Source: Sphingomonas sp. BAUL-RG-20F-R05-02 (GTDB taxonomy: Bacteria > Pseudomonadota > Alphaproteobacteria > Sphingomonadales > Sphingomonadaceae). From it: a stretch of 64,000 nucleotides of DNA. Of the stretch, positions 8,621-17,029 are shown piece by piece; the first letter of the stretch is position 1, and each line of letters starts with the position of its first letter. The notes below the pieces were generated by a model that saw nothing but the letters and a program-made list of their open reading frames with translations, ran no database searches and had not been told where the DNA came from. Made by a program: the position numbers and the translations under genes. The stretch covers positions 124,001 through 188,000 of the forward strand of contig NZ_JAKNQH010000006.1 of assembly GCF_022662305.1 (NCBI RefSeq), given 5' to 3'.

Positions 8621-9367
8621 TTACGTGCGATCGTCCCGGGCCAGCTGGAGATACGCCGGGTCGAATTCCCCCAGATAAGCAAGCCGCTGAAAATCGAGAA
8701 TCCGCACGGAGTTCGCCTCCTTGACCGCGATATTGTCCTCGCGCAGCCGCTTCAGTACGCGGTTGAGGTGGACGGGGGTCAATGCCACCGCATCGGCAAG
8801 ATCCGCCTGCGTGATCGGGAACGGATATTCTTTTCCGCTGCCGAGCCCGTTAGCCTGGTGTCGCATCGCCATCTCGGCGAGCAGATGGGCGACGCTGGCG
8901 AGCGCATCCTTGCGGCCGATGTTGACGGTCCACTGCGCCAGGATGTTCGCGTCGGTAACCGTATCGCGCCAGAACGCCATGCCCAGCGCGGGATAGCGCT
9001 CGACCAGCTCCCGCAACGTGTGGTGCGGTATGCGCAAGATACGCGTCGGGCATAGCGCATGCAGCGCCCAGGTAACGTTGGGCTCGACGATGGAGAACAG
9101 GTCGGCCAGATCGCCTGGAATGTGCAGCGCGACGAAGCTGCGCGCGCCGTCCTGAATTTGCGCGAACCGCGCGACCATCCCGTCGACGACCAGACAGGCA
9201 TGACTCAGCCGGTCGCCGACCCGCACGAAATCTCGCTCGACATCGTCGATCTCCGACACTTTGGCCAGATCCAGAATCGCCGCCCGTTCGGCATCGCCCA
9301 GCGACGACCGCAGAACAAGCCGGTTGAGAAACAGCGCGATCGCCTCGTTTGTCGTGCAACGGGCCAT
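8621..9367 (-). CDS. Crp/Fnr-family transcriptional regulator
   Basis: The protein (248 residues) has an N-terminal cyclic-nucleotide-binding-like beta roll (about 25-145, ending near LRIPHHTLRELVERYP), a dimerisation helix (VAHLLAEMAMRH), and a C-terminal HTH with ITQADLADAVALTPVHLNRVLKRLRED. The FNR iron-sulfur Cys cluster is absent from the N-terminus, and the Arg/Ser cAMP-binding signature is not evident, so the signal is unknown. The type is abundant in sphingomonads. It is divergent from the GH35 gene start across about 185 bases, which leaves room for regulation of that gene, but this is only positional. Confidence 0.9.
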   Translation of the reverse strand: MARCTTNEAIALFLNRLVLRSSLGDAERAAILDLAKVSEIDDVERDFVRVGDRLSHACLVVDGMVARFAQIQDGARSFVALHIPGDLADLFSIVEPNVTWALHALCPTRILRIPHHTLRELVERYPALGMAFWRDTVTDANILAQWTVNIGRKDALASVAHLLAEMAMRHQANGLGSGKEYPFPITQADLADAVALTPVHLNRVLKRLREDNIAVKEANSVRILDFQRLAYLGEFDPAYLQLARDDRT

Positions 9368-9552
9368 GCAGCGGCTCCTTTCGCGTTTAGATCAAGCCTT
9401 CTGACCGGCATCTCAGGCATGATCGTTCCACGCCGGCCATTGTTCCGGCCGCGGGACGTTCCCTTGCCAATCCACCCTGTCGGGTTAATGCCTTGCCCCG
9501 AAAACATGGGCGGCTTGGGCGAACGCCCAGTTGCGCTCGATACAGAGGGAGA

Positions 9553-12426
9553 ATGACGATGGCGAAATGGGCTCGGCCGCTGCTGTTGGGCAGCGCGGCT
9601 TTGTTGGCTGCGCCGTGCGGCGCAGCCCCGACCCCGCCCGCGTTCGTGGCAACCAGGCACCGTATCGACATGGATGGCTACAGCTTCAAACTCGACGGCA
9701 AACGCGTCTACATCTGGTCGGGCGAGTTTCATCCCTATCGCCTCCCCAGCCCGGATCTGTGGCGGGACATTCTGCAGAAGATGAAGGCCGCCGGCTTCAA
9801 CGCGACCTCGATCTATTTCTCCTGGGGCTATCACAGTCCGGCACAGGGTGTGTACGATTTCACCGGCGTCCGCGACATGGACCGTCTGCTCGACATCGCG
9901 GCGGAAGAAGGCGTGTACGTCATCGCCCGCCCCGGTCCGTACATCAACGCGGAGGTCGACAGCGGCGGCTTTCCCCTGTGGCTGACCCGCCACGCCGTCC
10001 GCAACCGCAGCGACGATCCGGCCTATCTTACGCTTGCCGACGAGTGGATGGCGAAGATCGACGCGATCATCGCCCGCCATCAATATTCCGATGGTCGCGG
10101 CAGTGTGATCGCCTACCAGGTCGAGAACGAATATTATCGCGGCGATCAGCCGAGCGCACGCGCCTATATGGAACATCTGAAGGCGCAGGCGACGGCGCAC
10201 GGCATCACCGTGCCGTTTATCGGTAATCACGATGCCAATTTCGTCTCCGGCACCGGTGCGCTGAAGGTCGATGGTTGGGATTACTACCCGCAAGGTTTCG
10301 ATTGTTCGCACCCGGACGTGTGGAAGCCGGTGCCCGACATGGCGATTAAACGCGTGCCCGACCAACCACTTATCACGCCTGAATTTCAGGGCGGCGCGTT
10401 CGATCCCTGGGGTGGTCCGGGCTATCCCAAATGCGCCACGCTCATCAACGACCGCTTCGCCAGCGTGTTCTACAAACAGAACATCGCCGCCGGCGCGACG
10501 CTCCAGAACTTCTATATGGTGTACGGCGGCACCAGTTGGGGCTGGCAGGCGATCCCGCAAAACTACACGTCCTACGACTACGGCGCGGCAATCACCGAAG
10601 GGCGCCAGTTCGACGCAAAATACGCTGAGGACAAGCGGATCGGCTATTTCACGCAGGCGGTTGCGCCGCTGACGATGACGGTCGGCGCACGCTCGGCGCG
10701 ATTGGACAACAAGGCAGTCGTCGATATCGCGCGTCGCAATCCCGAAACCGATACCCAGTTCCATTATCTCCGCCACGCCGATTCAACGACGAACGCGGTC
10801 GACAACGTCCATCTCGACCTGTCGATCGCCGGGCGGCGGTACAAGCGCGTTCCGCAGGCGCCCGACACGGCGATCACCCTCAACGGGCGGCAGGGCAAGA
10901 TCCTGCTCGCCGGCTATGCGCTCGGGCCGACGACATTGGTCTATTCCACGTCGGAGTTGATGACCCACGCATCGATCGCCGGACGGGAGGTCGCGCTGGT
11001 CTACGGCGATGCCGGCCAGCCGGGCGAGACGGTGCTGCGCGCCGCAACACGCCCCACAGTCGAGGTTCTGGACGGTACGGTGGCGCAGGACTGGTCGGAT
11101 GGCGACCTGCGCCTCAACTACACGCACGGCGGTATTGCACGGGTCCGCGTTTCAGGCGCAGGCTTCACCCGGCCGCTGCTCCTGCTGATCGCCGACAAGG
11201 ACGCTGCGGCGACGTTCTGGCGGCGCGACACGGCGGCAGGCGCGGTGCTGGTGCGCGGCACGCACCTGCTGCGCGGGGCTGTGCTTGCAGGCGGAACGCT
11301 GGATCTGTCGGGCGATACCGGCAGCGATGGCAGCTTCGAGGTTTTCGCCGACGCCGGCACGATCCGCTGGAACGGCGTGGCGATCCACGGTCGCACGACA
11401 CCGAGCGGCAGCATCGCCGCGACGCTACCCATCGCGCAGCCGGTCAGATTGCCCGCGCTCGCCTGGCAGATGCACGAGGAAGCGCCGGAAATCGAGTTCG
11501 GCTTCGACGACAGCGGCTGGACCAGGGCCGACCGCACCGTCACCGCCAGCATCACCAAACCCGAGGCGCTGCCGGTGCTGTTCGCCGATGATTACGGCTT
11601 CCACACCGGCAACATCTGGTATCGCGGCCACTTTCAGGCGAATGGTGCGACCGGGATAACGTTGAAAGCGATCAGCGGCGGCAAGGCCGGCGCGGTCTCG
11701 GCATGGCTGAACGGGCAATTCCTCGGCAGCATTAAGGGCGAAACGCTGGAGAAGACCTTCGCCTTCCCGGCCGGCGCGGTGAAGGCGGGCGGTGACAACG
11801 TGCTGTCGGTGCTCACCGTCAACATGGGGCATGAGGAAGATTACGACGATGGCAGTGAAAACCGAACAGCACGTGGCCTGACCTTCGCCACGCTGAGCGG
11901 TGGCACCGGACCGATCATGTGGCGCTTGCAAGGTGTGCGCGGCGGTGAGGCTCTGGTCGACACCGTGCGCGGTCCTATGAACAACGGCGGCCTGTTTGGT
12001 GAGCGTTCGGGCTGGTCGCTCCCTGGCTTTCCGGATCGTGGCTGGCAGCCGGTGTCGCTACCCGCGTCCGCCACAAAGCCCGGTGTCACATGGTATCGCA
12101 GCACCGCGCGGCTGGCGCTGCCGAAGGGTCAGGACAGTTCGATCGCACTCGACATCACCGATGATGCCGCGCGACCGTACCGCGCCACGCTCTTCGTCAA
12201 TGGCTGGCAAATGGGCAATTACGTCAGCCAACTCGGGCCGCAGCACCGCTTTCCGATCCCGACGGGTATCCTCAATTCCAACGGTGCCAATACCATCGCG
12301 ATCGCGGTATGGAATACTGAGGCCGGTGGCGGCCTTGGCCGCGTGTCGCTGGTCGATCTCGGATCGTACAGATCGTCGCTGCGCGTGGCGATGGTGCCAT
12401 CGCCCGGTTACAAAGCGGGCCGGTAA
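9553..12426 (+). CDS. Beta-galactosidase, GH35 family, exported
   Basis: This enzyme of about 957 residues hydrolyses terminal beta-galactosyl residues, plausibly from galactan side chains of pectin. ATG 9553 or 9559 is preferred; both follow gagggaga and precede a signal peptide (KWARPLLLGSAALLAAPCGAA). The TIM barrel shows YIWSGEFHPYRLP, FNATSIYFSWGYHSP, ARPGPYINAE, the acid/base Glu in QVENEYYRG and the nucleophile Glu in ITPEFQGGAFDPWGG. C-terminal beta domains include IWYRGHFQANG, a jelly-roll marker of bacterial GH35. No transporter gene is adjacent. A strong hairpin terminator follows the stop. Confidence 0.93.
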   Translation: MTMAKWARPLLLGSAALLAAPCGAAPTPPAFVATRHRIDMDGYSFKLDGKRVYIWSGEFHPYRLPSPDLWRDILQKMKAAGFNATSIYFSWGYHSPAQGVYDFTGVRDMDRLLDIAAEEGVYVIARPGPYINAEVDSGGFPLWLTRHAVRNRSDDPAYLTLADEWMAKIDAIIARHQYSDGRGSVIAYQVENEYYRGDQPSARAYMEHLKAQATAHGITVPFIGNHDANFVSGTGALKVDGWDYYPQGFDCSHPDVWKPVPDMAIKRVPDQPLITPEFQGGAFDPWGGPGYPKCATLINDRFASVFYKQNIAAGATLQNFYMVYGGTSWGWQAIPQNYTSYDYGAAITEGRQFDAKYAEDKRIGYFTQAVAPLTMTVGARSARLDNKAVVDIARRNPETDTQFHYLRHADSTTNAVDNVHLDLSIAGRRYKRVPQAPDTAITLNGRQGKILLAGYALGPTTLVYSTSELMTHASIAGREVALVYGDAGQPGETVLRAATRPTVEVLDGTVAQDWSDGDLRLNYTHGGIARVRVSGAGFTRPLLLLIADKDAAATFWRRDTAAGAVLVRGTHLLRGAVLAGGTLDLSGDTGSDGSFEVFADAGTIRWNGVAIHGRTTPSGSIAATLPIAQPVRLPALAWQMHEEAPEIEFGFDDSGWTRADRTVTASITKPEALPVLFADDYGFHTGNIWYRGHFQANGATGITLKAISGGKAGAVSAWLNGQFLGSIKGETLEKTFAFPAGAVKAGGDNVLSVLTVNMGHEEDYDDGSENRTARGLTFATLSGGTGPIMWRLQGVRGGEALVDTVRGPMNNGGLFGERSGWSLPGFPDRGWQPVSLPASATKPGVTWYRSTARLALPKGQDSSIALDITDDAARPYRATLFVNGWQMGNYVSQLGPQHRFPIPTGILNSNGANTIAIAVWNTEAGGGLGRVSLVDLGSYRSSLRVAMVPSPGYKAGR

Positions 12427-12431
12427 GACGT

Positions 12432-12462
12432 GGGCGCCGTCACCCACCGGGTGACGGCGCCC
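12432..12462. terminator. Strong hairpin between convergent GH35 and ferritin-like genes
   Basis: A perfect 14-bp GC-rich stem, GGGCGCCGTCACCC (12432-12445) with GGGTGACGGCGCCC (12449-12462), has a 3-base loop. It fills the 45-base gap between two genes that end facing each other, so it probably acts as a bidirectional terminator. No T-run is present. Confidence 0.75.
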
Positions 12463-12471
12463 CTGCTCGCA

Positions 12472-13476
12472 TCAGCCGCTGGCGGCGCTGGTGCGGATGT
12501 TGCCGTTGACACCGTTCGGGAAGAACCCGCCCGCTGCCAGCGACGATTTCGACAGATACACGATGTTCAGCACCTGGCCGGTCGTGCGGCTGTAGGCGAT
12601 GCCGTTCGCATCCGTCGGCACGATGTTCGACACGCTGGCGTCCGCGCCCGAGATGCCCTGATCGTCGTCGCTCGACCCGTCGAGGCTGTCGCGCGCGTCA
12701 GAGATCTTGTCGGCAGATGTGCGAAGCGAAGGCGTCTGCAAGCCCTTGCTGTAGAGCACCGTCCGGATCAGACCGGCATGATAGGCTTCTGCGGCGAGGA
12801 TACCGGCGGCAGCCTCAAGGTAGGTCTTGTTGGTGATGAGCGTCGAAGCACCCTTGTACGCGGTCACGCCGACATCCTCGAAGATGAACGCGCCGAGCAG
12901 GAAGTTCTCGTCGCTCGCATACGGATCGAACGTGTCATTCGCACCGATCAGACCGGCCGCACGTGCCGCCGCCGTGAACGCGCCCGTTGCGCCGCCGTCG
13001 ATGTTGAGCGCCGGCTGCGCAACCGCAGCCGTGCCGAGCTGCGCGCGCAGGAAGTTGACGTGTGCAGCCTCGTCGGCCGCGATTTCACGCGCATATTGTG
13101 CGACGACCGGATCGGTGAAGGTAACCTTGCGTCCACCCGTTACCGTCCCCTGGGTCCCGGTGCCGCCGAGGTTCGCCGCCGAAAGGCCGGTACCGTAAAC
13201 CGCCGTGACGTAAAACTGCGCCTCGAGATATTCGAGATTCAGCGCGAAGTTGAGCACGTCCGCGTCGGACACCGTGCCGGTTGAACCGGTCGGCGTGGGT
13301 GTGGGCGTCGGGGTCGGCGTGACGACGTTGGCGCCGTCACCGCTACATGCGGCGAGTAGCGACAGGCCACCGGCCGCAACCGTTGCGGAAGCGGCTGTGC
13401 GCATGAAGCGGCGGCGTTCCTCGCGACGTTTGTCGCCGGCGCGGAGAAGTTCGATCAATTGTTCTTGGTCGTTCAT
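12472..13476 (-). CDS. Tat-exported ferritin-like protein, predicted lipoprotein
   Basis: This 334-residue protein has a twin-arginine-like signal (RRRFMRTAASATVAAGG) followed by a lipobox, SLLAAC, so it is probably exported folded and lipid-anchored. A PTPTPTPTPT spacer precedes a ferritin-like (Ferritin_2, PF13668) four-helix domain. Candidate metal ligands follow the expected order: Glu in [11 protein letters not shown], ExxH in DEAAHVNFLR, Glu in [13 protein letters not shown] and ExxH in EAYHAGLIRT. Relatives include desiccation-related proteins; reaction unknown. AGGAG lies 8 bases before ATG. A paralog starts 30 bases upstream and mntH lies beyond, which points to metal handling in the periplasm. 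Confidence 0.87.
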   Translation of the reverse strand: MNDQEQLIELLRAGDKRREERRRFMRTAASATVAAGGLSLLAACSGDGANVVTPTPTPTPTPTGSTGTVSDADVLNFALNLEYLEAQFYVTAVYGTGLSAANLGGTGTQGTVTGGRKVTFTDPVVAQYAREIAADEAAHVNFLRAQLGTAAVAQPALNIDGGATGAFTAAARAAGLIGANDTFDPYASDENFLLGAFIFEDVGVTAYKGASTLITNKTYLEAAAGILAAEAYHAGLIRTVLYSKGLQTPSLRTSADKISDARDSLDGSSDDDQGISGADASVSNIVPTDANGIAYSRTTGQVLNIVYLSKSSLAAGGFFPNGVNGNIRTSAASG

Positions 13477-13505
13477 GGAATCTGCTCCTGAAGGCGTGGA
13501 TCGGG

Positions 13506-14471
13506 TCAGTTCGCGGCGCTCGTGTTGAGCGTTCCGTTGACACCGGCGGGGAAGAAGCCGCCCATCGAAACTGCCTTGTTGTTGAGATAGACGATGTTGA
13601 GCACCTGTCCGGTCGACCGGCTGAACGCGATGCCGTTGCTGTCGAGCGGCACGATATTCGATGCTGGCGTATCGTTGATCATCGTCGACGAGATGCCCTG
13701 ATCAAGGTCGCTCGACCCGTCCAGGCTGTCGCGCGCGTTCGAGATCGCGTCGGCGGAGGTGCGCAGCGACGGCGTCTGCACGCCCTTCGCGTACAACACG
13801 GTACGGACCAGCGAGGCGTGATACGCCTCGACCGCGAGAATGCCCGCCGCCGCTTCAAGGTAGGTCTTGTTGGTGATGAGCGGCGCCGCGCCCTTGTATG
13901 CGGTGACGCCAACATCCTCGAAGATGAACGCACCGAGCAGGAAATTCTCGTCATTCGCATAGGGATCGAACGACGCGCCGTCGCCGATCAGACCGGCCGC
14001 GCGCGCGGCGCTGCTGAAGGCGCCATTCGGATCGGTGCCGATGTCGATTGCCGGCATCGCCACGGCCGATGCGCCGAGTTGCGTGCGCAGGAATGCGACG
14101 TGCTGCGTCTCGTCCTGGGCGATTTCCTTGGCATAGGCGGCGACGATCGGATCGGTGAACGTCACCTTGCGACCGCCCGTGACAGTGCCCTGCTTGCCGG
14201 TGCCGGTCTGCTGGCTGGCTGGCAGGCCGGTGCCGAATACTGCGTAGCTGTAGAACTGCGCCTCAAGATATTCGAGGTTCAGCGCGAAGTTCAGAACGTC
14301 AGCGTCGGTCACGTCGGCGGCCTGCGCACGGCCCGGCAACGTCATCGCGGCAGCGCCCGCGCCTGCTACGGCAAGCGTACCCAGCGCCGATTTGAAGAAA
14401 TCGCGGCGTTCGTTGCGGCGTTCGACCCGTCGGTCGAGAACCTCGATAGCATGTTTGGTTTCGTCAGTCAT
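13506..14471 (-). CDS. Tat-exported ferritin-like protein, soluble paralog
   Basis: This 321-residue paralog of the downstream gene shares long identical blocks ([49 protein letters not shown]). Its signal differs: [20 protein letters not shown] has a twin-arginine-like start and ends in an ordinary signal-peptidase site (RAQA), with no lipobox Cys and no PT linker. The predicted product is therefore free in the periplasm. The E, ExxH, E, ExxH ligand set is kept ([19 protein letters not shown]). caggag precedes ATG at a good distance. mntH stops 46 bases upstream on the same strand, so the three genes are likely cotranscribed. Confidence 0.87.
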   Translation of the reverse strand: MTDETKHAIEVLDRRVERRNERRDFFKSALGTLAVAGAGAAAMTLPGRAQAADVTDADVLNFALNLEYLEAQFYSYAVFGTGLPASQQTGTGKQGTVTGGRKVTFTDPIVAAYAKEIAQDETQHVAFLRTQLGASAVAMPAIDIGTDPNGAFSSAARAAGLIGDGASFDPYANDENFLLGAFIFEDVGVTAYKGAAPLITNKTYLEAAAGILAVEAYHASLVRTVLYAKGVQTPSLRTSADAISNARDSLDGSSDLDQGISSTMINDTPASNIVPLDSNGIAFSRSTGQVLNIVYLNNKAVSMGGFFPAGVNGTLNTSAAN

Positions 14472-14516
14472 AATCTCGCGCTCCTGAAATTGTTGTTCGA
14501 TCAGATACTTAACGTT

Positions 14517-15890
14517 TCAAACCAGACTCCATAGCAGTACTCCGTTGAGGGTGATGAGGATCGCCGCGACTGCCCATGCGATCAGGCCGACACAGCGGGA
14601 ATTGACGAGGCCGCCCATCATCCCGCGGTCGTTCGTCATGCGGACGAGCGGCACCACCGCGAACGGCAGTTGCAGGCTGAGCACAACCTGACTGGCGATC
14701 AGCAACTTGGTCGCGCCAGCATCGCCAACCATGATGATGACCACTGCGGCCGGCACGATCGCGAGCATCCGCGTCGCCGATCTGCGCAGCCACGGCGGCA
14801 GCGTGAGACCGCCGAACCCTTCCGCGACGATCTGCCCGGCGAGCGTGCCCGTCACGGTCGAATTCTGTCCGGCGGCAAGCAGCGCCACTGCGAACAACAC
14901 GCTGGCGGCGCCAGCGCCCAGCATTGGCGACAGGAGGTGGAACGCATCGCCAAGATCGGCGATGTCGTAGCGACCGGCCACGTGGAAGGTGGATGCGGCG
15001 AGGATCAGGATCGCCGCGTTGATAAACAGCGCGAGCGTCAGCGCGGTGGTGCTGTCGATCGTCGCCAGCTTGAACGCTTCACGCTTGCCGGCATCGGTGC
15101 GTTCGAACCGGCGTGTCTGCACGAGTGAGGAGTGAAGATACAGATTATGCGGCATCACGGTCGCGCCGAGGATGCCGATCGCCACGTACAGCATCGCCGG
15201 ATCGCTGACGATGTGTGTCGACGGAACGAAGCCGTGCAGCACCGCCGCCATATCGGGCCTGGACAGCGCCAGTTCAAAAGCAAAGCAGCCGCCGATCACC
15301 ACCAGCAAGGCGATGATGATCGCTTCCAGCTTGCGGAAACCGCGCTGCTGAAGGCCGAGGATCAGCAACACATCGAAGCCGGTCAGCAACACGCCGGCGA
15401 CCAGCGGCAAACCGAACAGCAGCTTCAGCGCGATTGCGGTGCCGAGCACTTCGGCAAGGTCGCAGGCGATGATCGCCAGTTCGCACAAAACCCACAGGCC
15501 CATGTTGACGCCCGGCGAATAGGTGTCACGGCATGCCTGCGCGAGGTCGCGGCCGCTGGCGATGCCGAGCTTCGCCGACAGCGCCTGCAGGAACATCGCG
15601 AGGATGCTCGCGAAGAGAATGACCGACAGCAATGCATAGCCGAACGCCGACCCGCCGGCGATATCGGTAGCCCAGTTGCCCGGGTCCATATACCCGACCG
15701 CCACCAGATATCCCGGCCCCGCAAACGCGAACAGCTTCTTCCAGAACTGACCAACACCAGCCGGCACAGCGATCGAGCGATGCGCCGCGCCCAGCGAATT
15801 CATGCGACCGTCGATCGCAGCAGCCGGACGAACGGACTGTAATCCATAGGCCGCACCGCCTGCCTGATCAGTCATGTACGGCGGAGACAT
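14517..15890 (-). CDS. mntH: Nramp-family divalent metal (Mn2+/Fe2+) transporter
   Basis: The 457-residue inner-membrane protein imports Mn2+ (and Fe2+) with protons. The Nramp signature DPGNWATD lies in the first transmembrane helix region and [15 protein letters not shown] in helix 6, and there are about 11 hydrophobic segments. ATG 15890 follows aaaggga at normal spacing; ATG 15875 is an alternative. Two ferritin-like genes follow on the same strand after short gaps, an arrangement that suggests metal uptake and periplasmic metal binding under one promoter. A palindromic element at 15982-16001 upstream is a candidate metal-regulator site. The gene is divergent from a Crp-like regulator. 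Confidence 0.93.
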   Translation of the reverse strand: MSPPYMTDQAGGAAYGLQSVRPAAAIDGRMNSLGAAHRSIAVPAGVGQFWKKLFAFAGPGYLVAVGYMDPGNWATDIAGGSAFGYALLSVILFASILAMFLQALSAKLGIASGRDLAQACRDTYSPGVNMGLWVLCELAIIACDLAEVLGTAIALKLLFGLPLVAGVLLTGFDVLLILGLQQRGFRKLEAIIIALLVVIGGCFAFELALSRPDMAAVLHGFVPSTHIVSDPAMLYVAIGILGATVMPHNLYLHSSLVQTRRFERTDAGKREAFKLATIDSTTALTLALFINAAILILAASTFHVAGRYDIADLGDAFHLLSPMLGAGAASVLFAVALLAAGQNSTVTGTLAGQIVAEGFGGLTLPPWLRRSATRMLAIVPAAVVIIMVGDAGATKLLIASQVVLSLQLPFAVVPLVRMTNDRGMMGGLVNSRCVGLIAWAVAAILITLNGVLLWSLV

Positions 15891-15981
15891 GGGCGGTTCC
15901 CTTTGGAAGCAGCACCGTGTTCAACCGTTCTGTCAGGTAAAGATACCGCTGACCCCGCCAATCGGGCAGATTAATCGACAA

Positions 15982-16001
15982 GCGTTAAAGGGCCTTAACG
16001 C
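15982..16001. promoter_or_regulatory. Inverted repeat GCGTTAA-N6-TTAACGC upstream of mntH
   Basis: Perfect 7-bp arms (15982-15988 and 15995-16001) enclose AGGGCC, 92 bases before the mntH start. Size and symmetry suit a dimeric repressor. It does not match the rhizobial Mur box that I know, so the binding protein is open. Confidence 0.45.
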
Positions 16002-16130
16002 CGGCGCAAAAAACTCACTTTCTGCGGATGTACTAGGGAACCGAAATGTAATTCAGGATATCGCGTGAGCCTGCGCCCGTCACCAACGATGCGACGCTCG
16101 CACGGCCGACAGGCGCGCCAACCATCGCGC

Positions 16131-16143
16131 CTTGATAATCAAG
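16131..16143. promoter_or_regulatory. Palindrome CTTGATAATCAAG upstream of the Crp-like gene
   Basis: This is a 13-base perfect palindrome around a single central A, 92 bases before GTG 16236. The half site TTGAT equals that of FNR boxes, but FNR spacing is 4 bases, not 1. It may be an autoregulatory site of the adjacent gene or a different operator. Confidence 0.35.
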
Positions 16144-16235
16144 CAATCGGTAGTGCATCCGTAACCATGCCTGATCCGTTACTGAGGTATGCAACATGCC
16201 GCCGACAACGATCGGGCGGGGAGAGGGAGTAATCT

Positions 16236-16994
16236 GTGAATGTCCGCGAACAGCGTTTGGAACGGCCGAACCTCGATTGCATCCTGCACCGTCTGAAGCT
16301 CGATACGGCGCGCGACGCAGGCGAATCTACCACAATTCGTGGCCTGTGGCGTAGCGCGGAACATCATGTCTCGGGCTCGGTCGTGCGGCTGACCGCACCG
16401 CGCATCATCACTTCTGGCTGGGCGGCGTGGTGCCGGACGACCAGCGACCAGCGGCGCGTGATCTTTCTATTCCTGCTGCCCGGCGATGTTCTGACCCCGG
16501 CGATCGGTGGCGGCGGCAACGACTGCGATCTGATCGCGATGACGCGATTGTGCAGCGTGGACGCGACAACTCTGACCGCCGATGCCGCACCGATTGCGCA
16601 CGCCTGGATCAATGCGGCCGATCACGAGTATCGCGCACGACTGCTCGATCATCTCGCCTGGCTGAACGATGGCTCGGCTCTGCGCAACCTGGCGCGCCTG
16701 CTGCTTGAACTGCGCGATCGCGTTGATGCGACCGGGCGCTGCGTGGCCGGCCGCTTCGACATGCCGATCGGGCAGCGCGTGCTGGCCCAGGCGCTCGGAC
16801 TGAGCGCCGTGCAGGTCAACAAGATGATGCAGCAGCTACGTGACGCCAGTCTGGTCAGTGCGGAGCGTGGCTGGCTTTGCATCGACGATGAACCGGCGCT
16901 GCGCGACCTCGCGCATGGCAGCGTGAAGTCGCACCAGCGGCCGCGAAGCGCCACACCGTCCGCGATGTGCGCCGCAACCGCAACCGCTGAGTAA
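16236..16994 (+). CDS. Crp/Fnr-family transcriptional regulator (divergent member)
   Basis: The protein has 252 residues from GTG 16236, which follows gagagggag with a 6-base spacer. The N-terminal beta-roll is diverged, with FLFLLPGDVLTP as the recognisable turn. The C-terminal HTH reads IGQRVLAQALGLSAVQVNKMMQQLRDASLV. No FNR cysteine cluster is present. The last 30 residues are polar and Ala/Thr-rich, probably disordered. Sensing signal and targets are unknown. Its position opposite mntH makes a role in metal or stress response possible, with no direct evidence. Confidence 0.82.
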   Translation: MNVREQRLERPNLDCILHRLKLDTARDAGESTTIRGLWRSAEHHVSGSVVRLTAPRIITSGWAAWCRTTSDQRRVIFLFLLPGDVLTPAIGGGGNDCDLIAMTRLCSVDATTLTADAAPIAHAWINAADHEYRARLLDHLAWLNDGSALRNLARLLLELRDRVDATGRCVAGRFDMPIGQRVLAQALGLSAVQVNKMMQQLRDASLVSAERGWLCIDDEPALRDLAHGSVKSHQRPRSATPSAMCAATATAE

Positions 16995-17029
16995 CCGGGA
17001 CGAGCACCTGAGCGCCCGCCCCTCACCCG

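Larger units (their letters stand above)
15891..16235. other. 345-base divergent intergenic region between mntH and a Crp-like gene
   Basis: This gap contains no convincing coding frame. It holds two inverted repeats, annotated separately at 15982-16001 (nearer mntH) and 16131-16143 (nearer the regulator), in a segment more AT-rich than its surroundings. Both divergent promoters must lie here. No sigma-70 box could be assigned with confidence. Confidence 0.6.

Noticed and set aside
13280..13320. Microsatellite-like tract in the ferritin-like gene
   Set aside because: It is the PT-repeat spacer coding for a flexible linker of the lipoprotein; kept as part of that gene.
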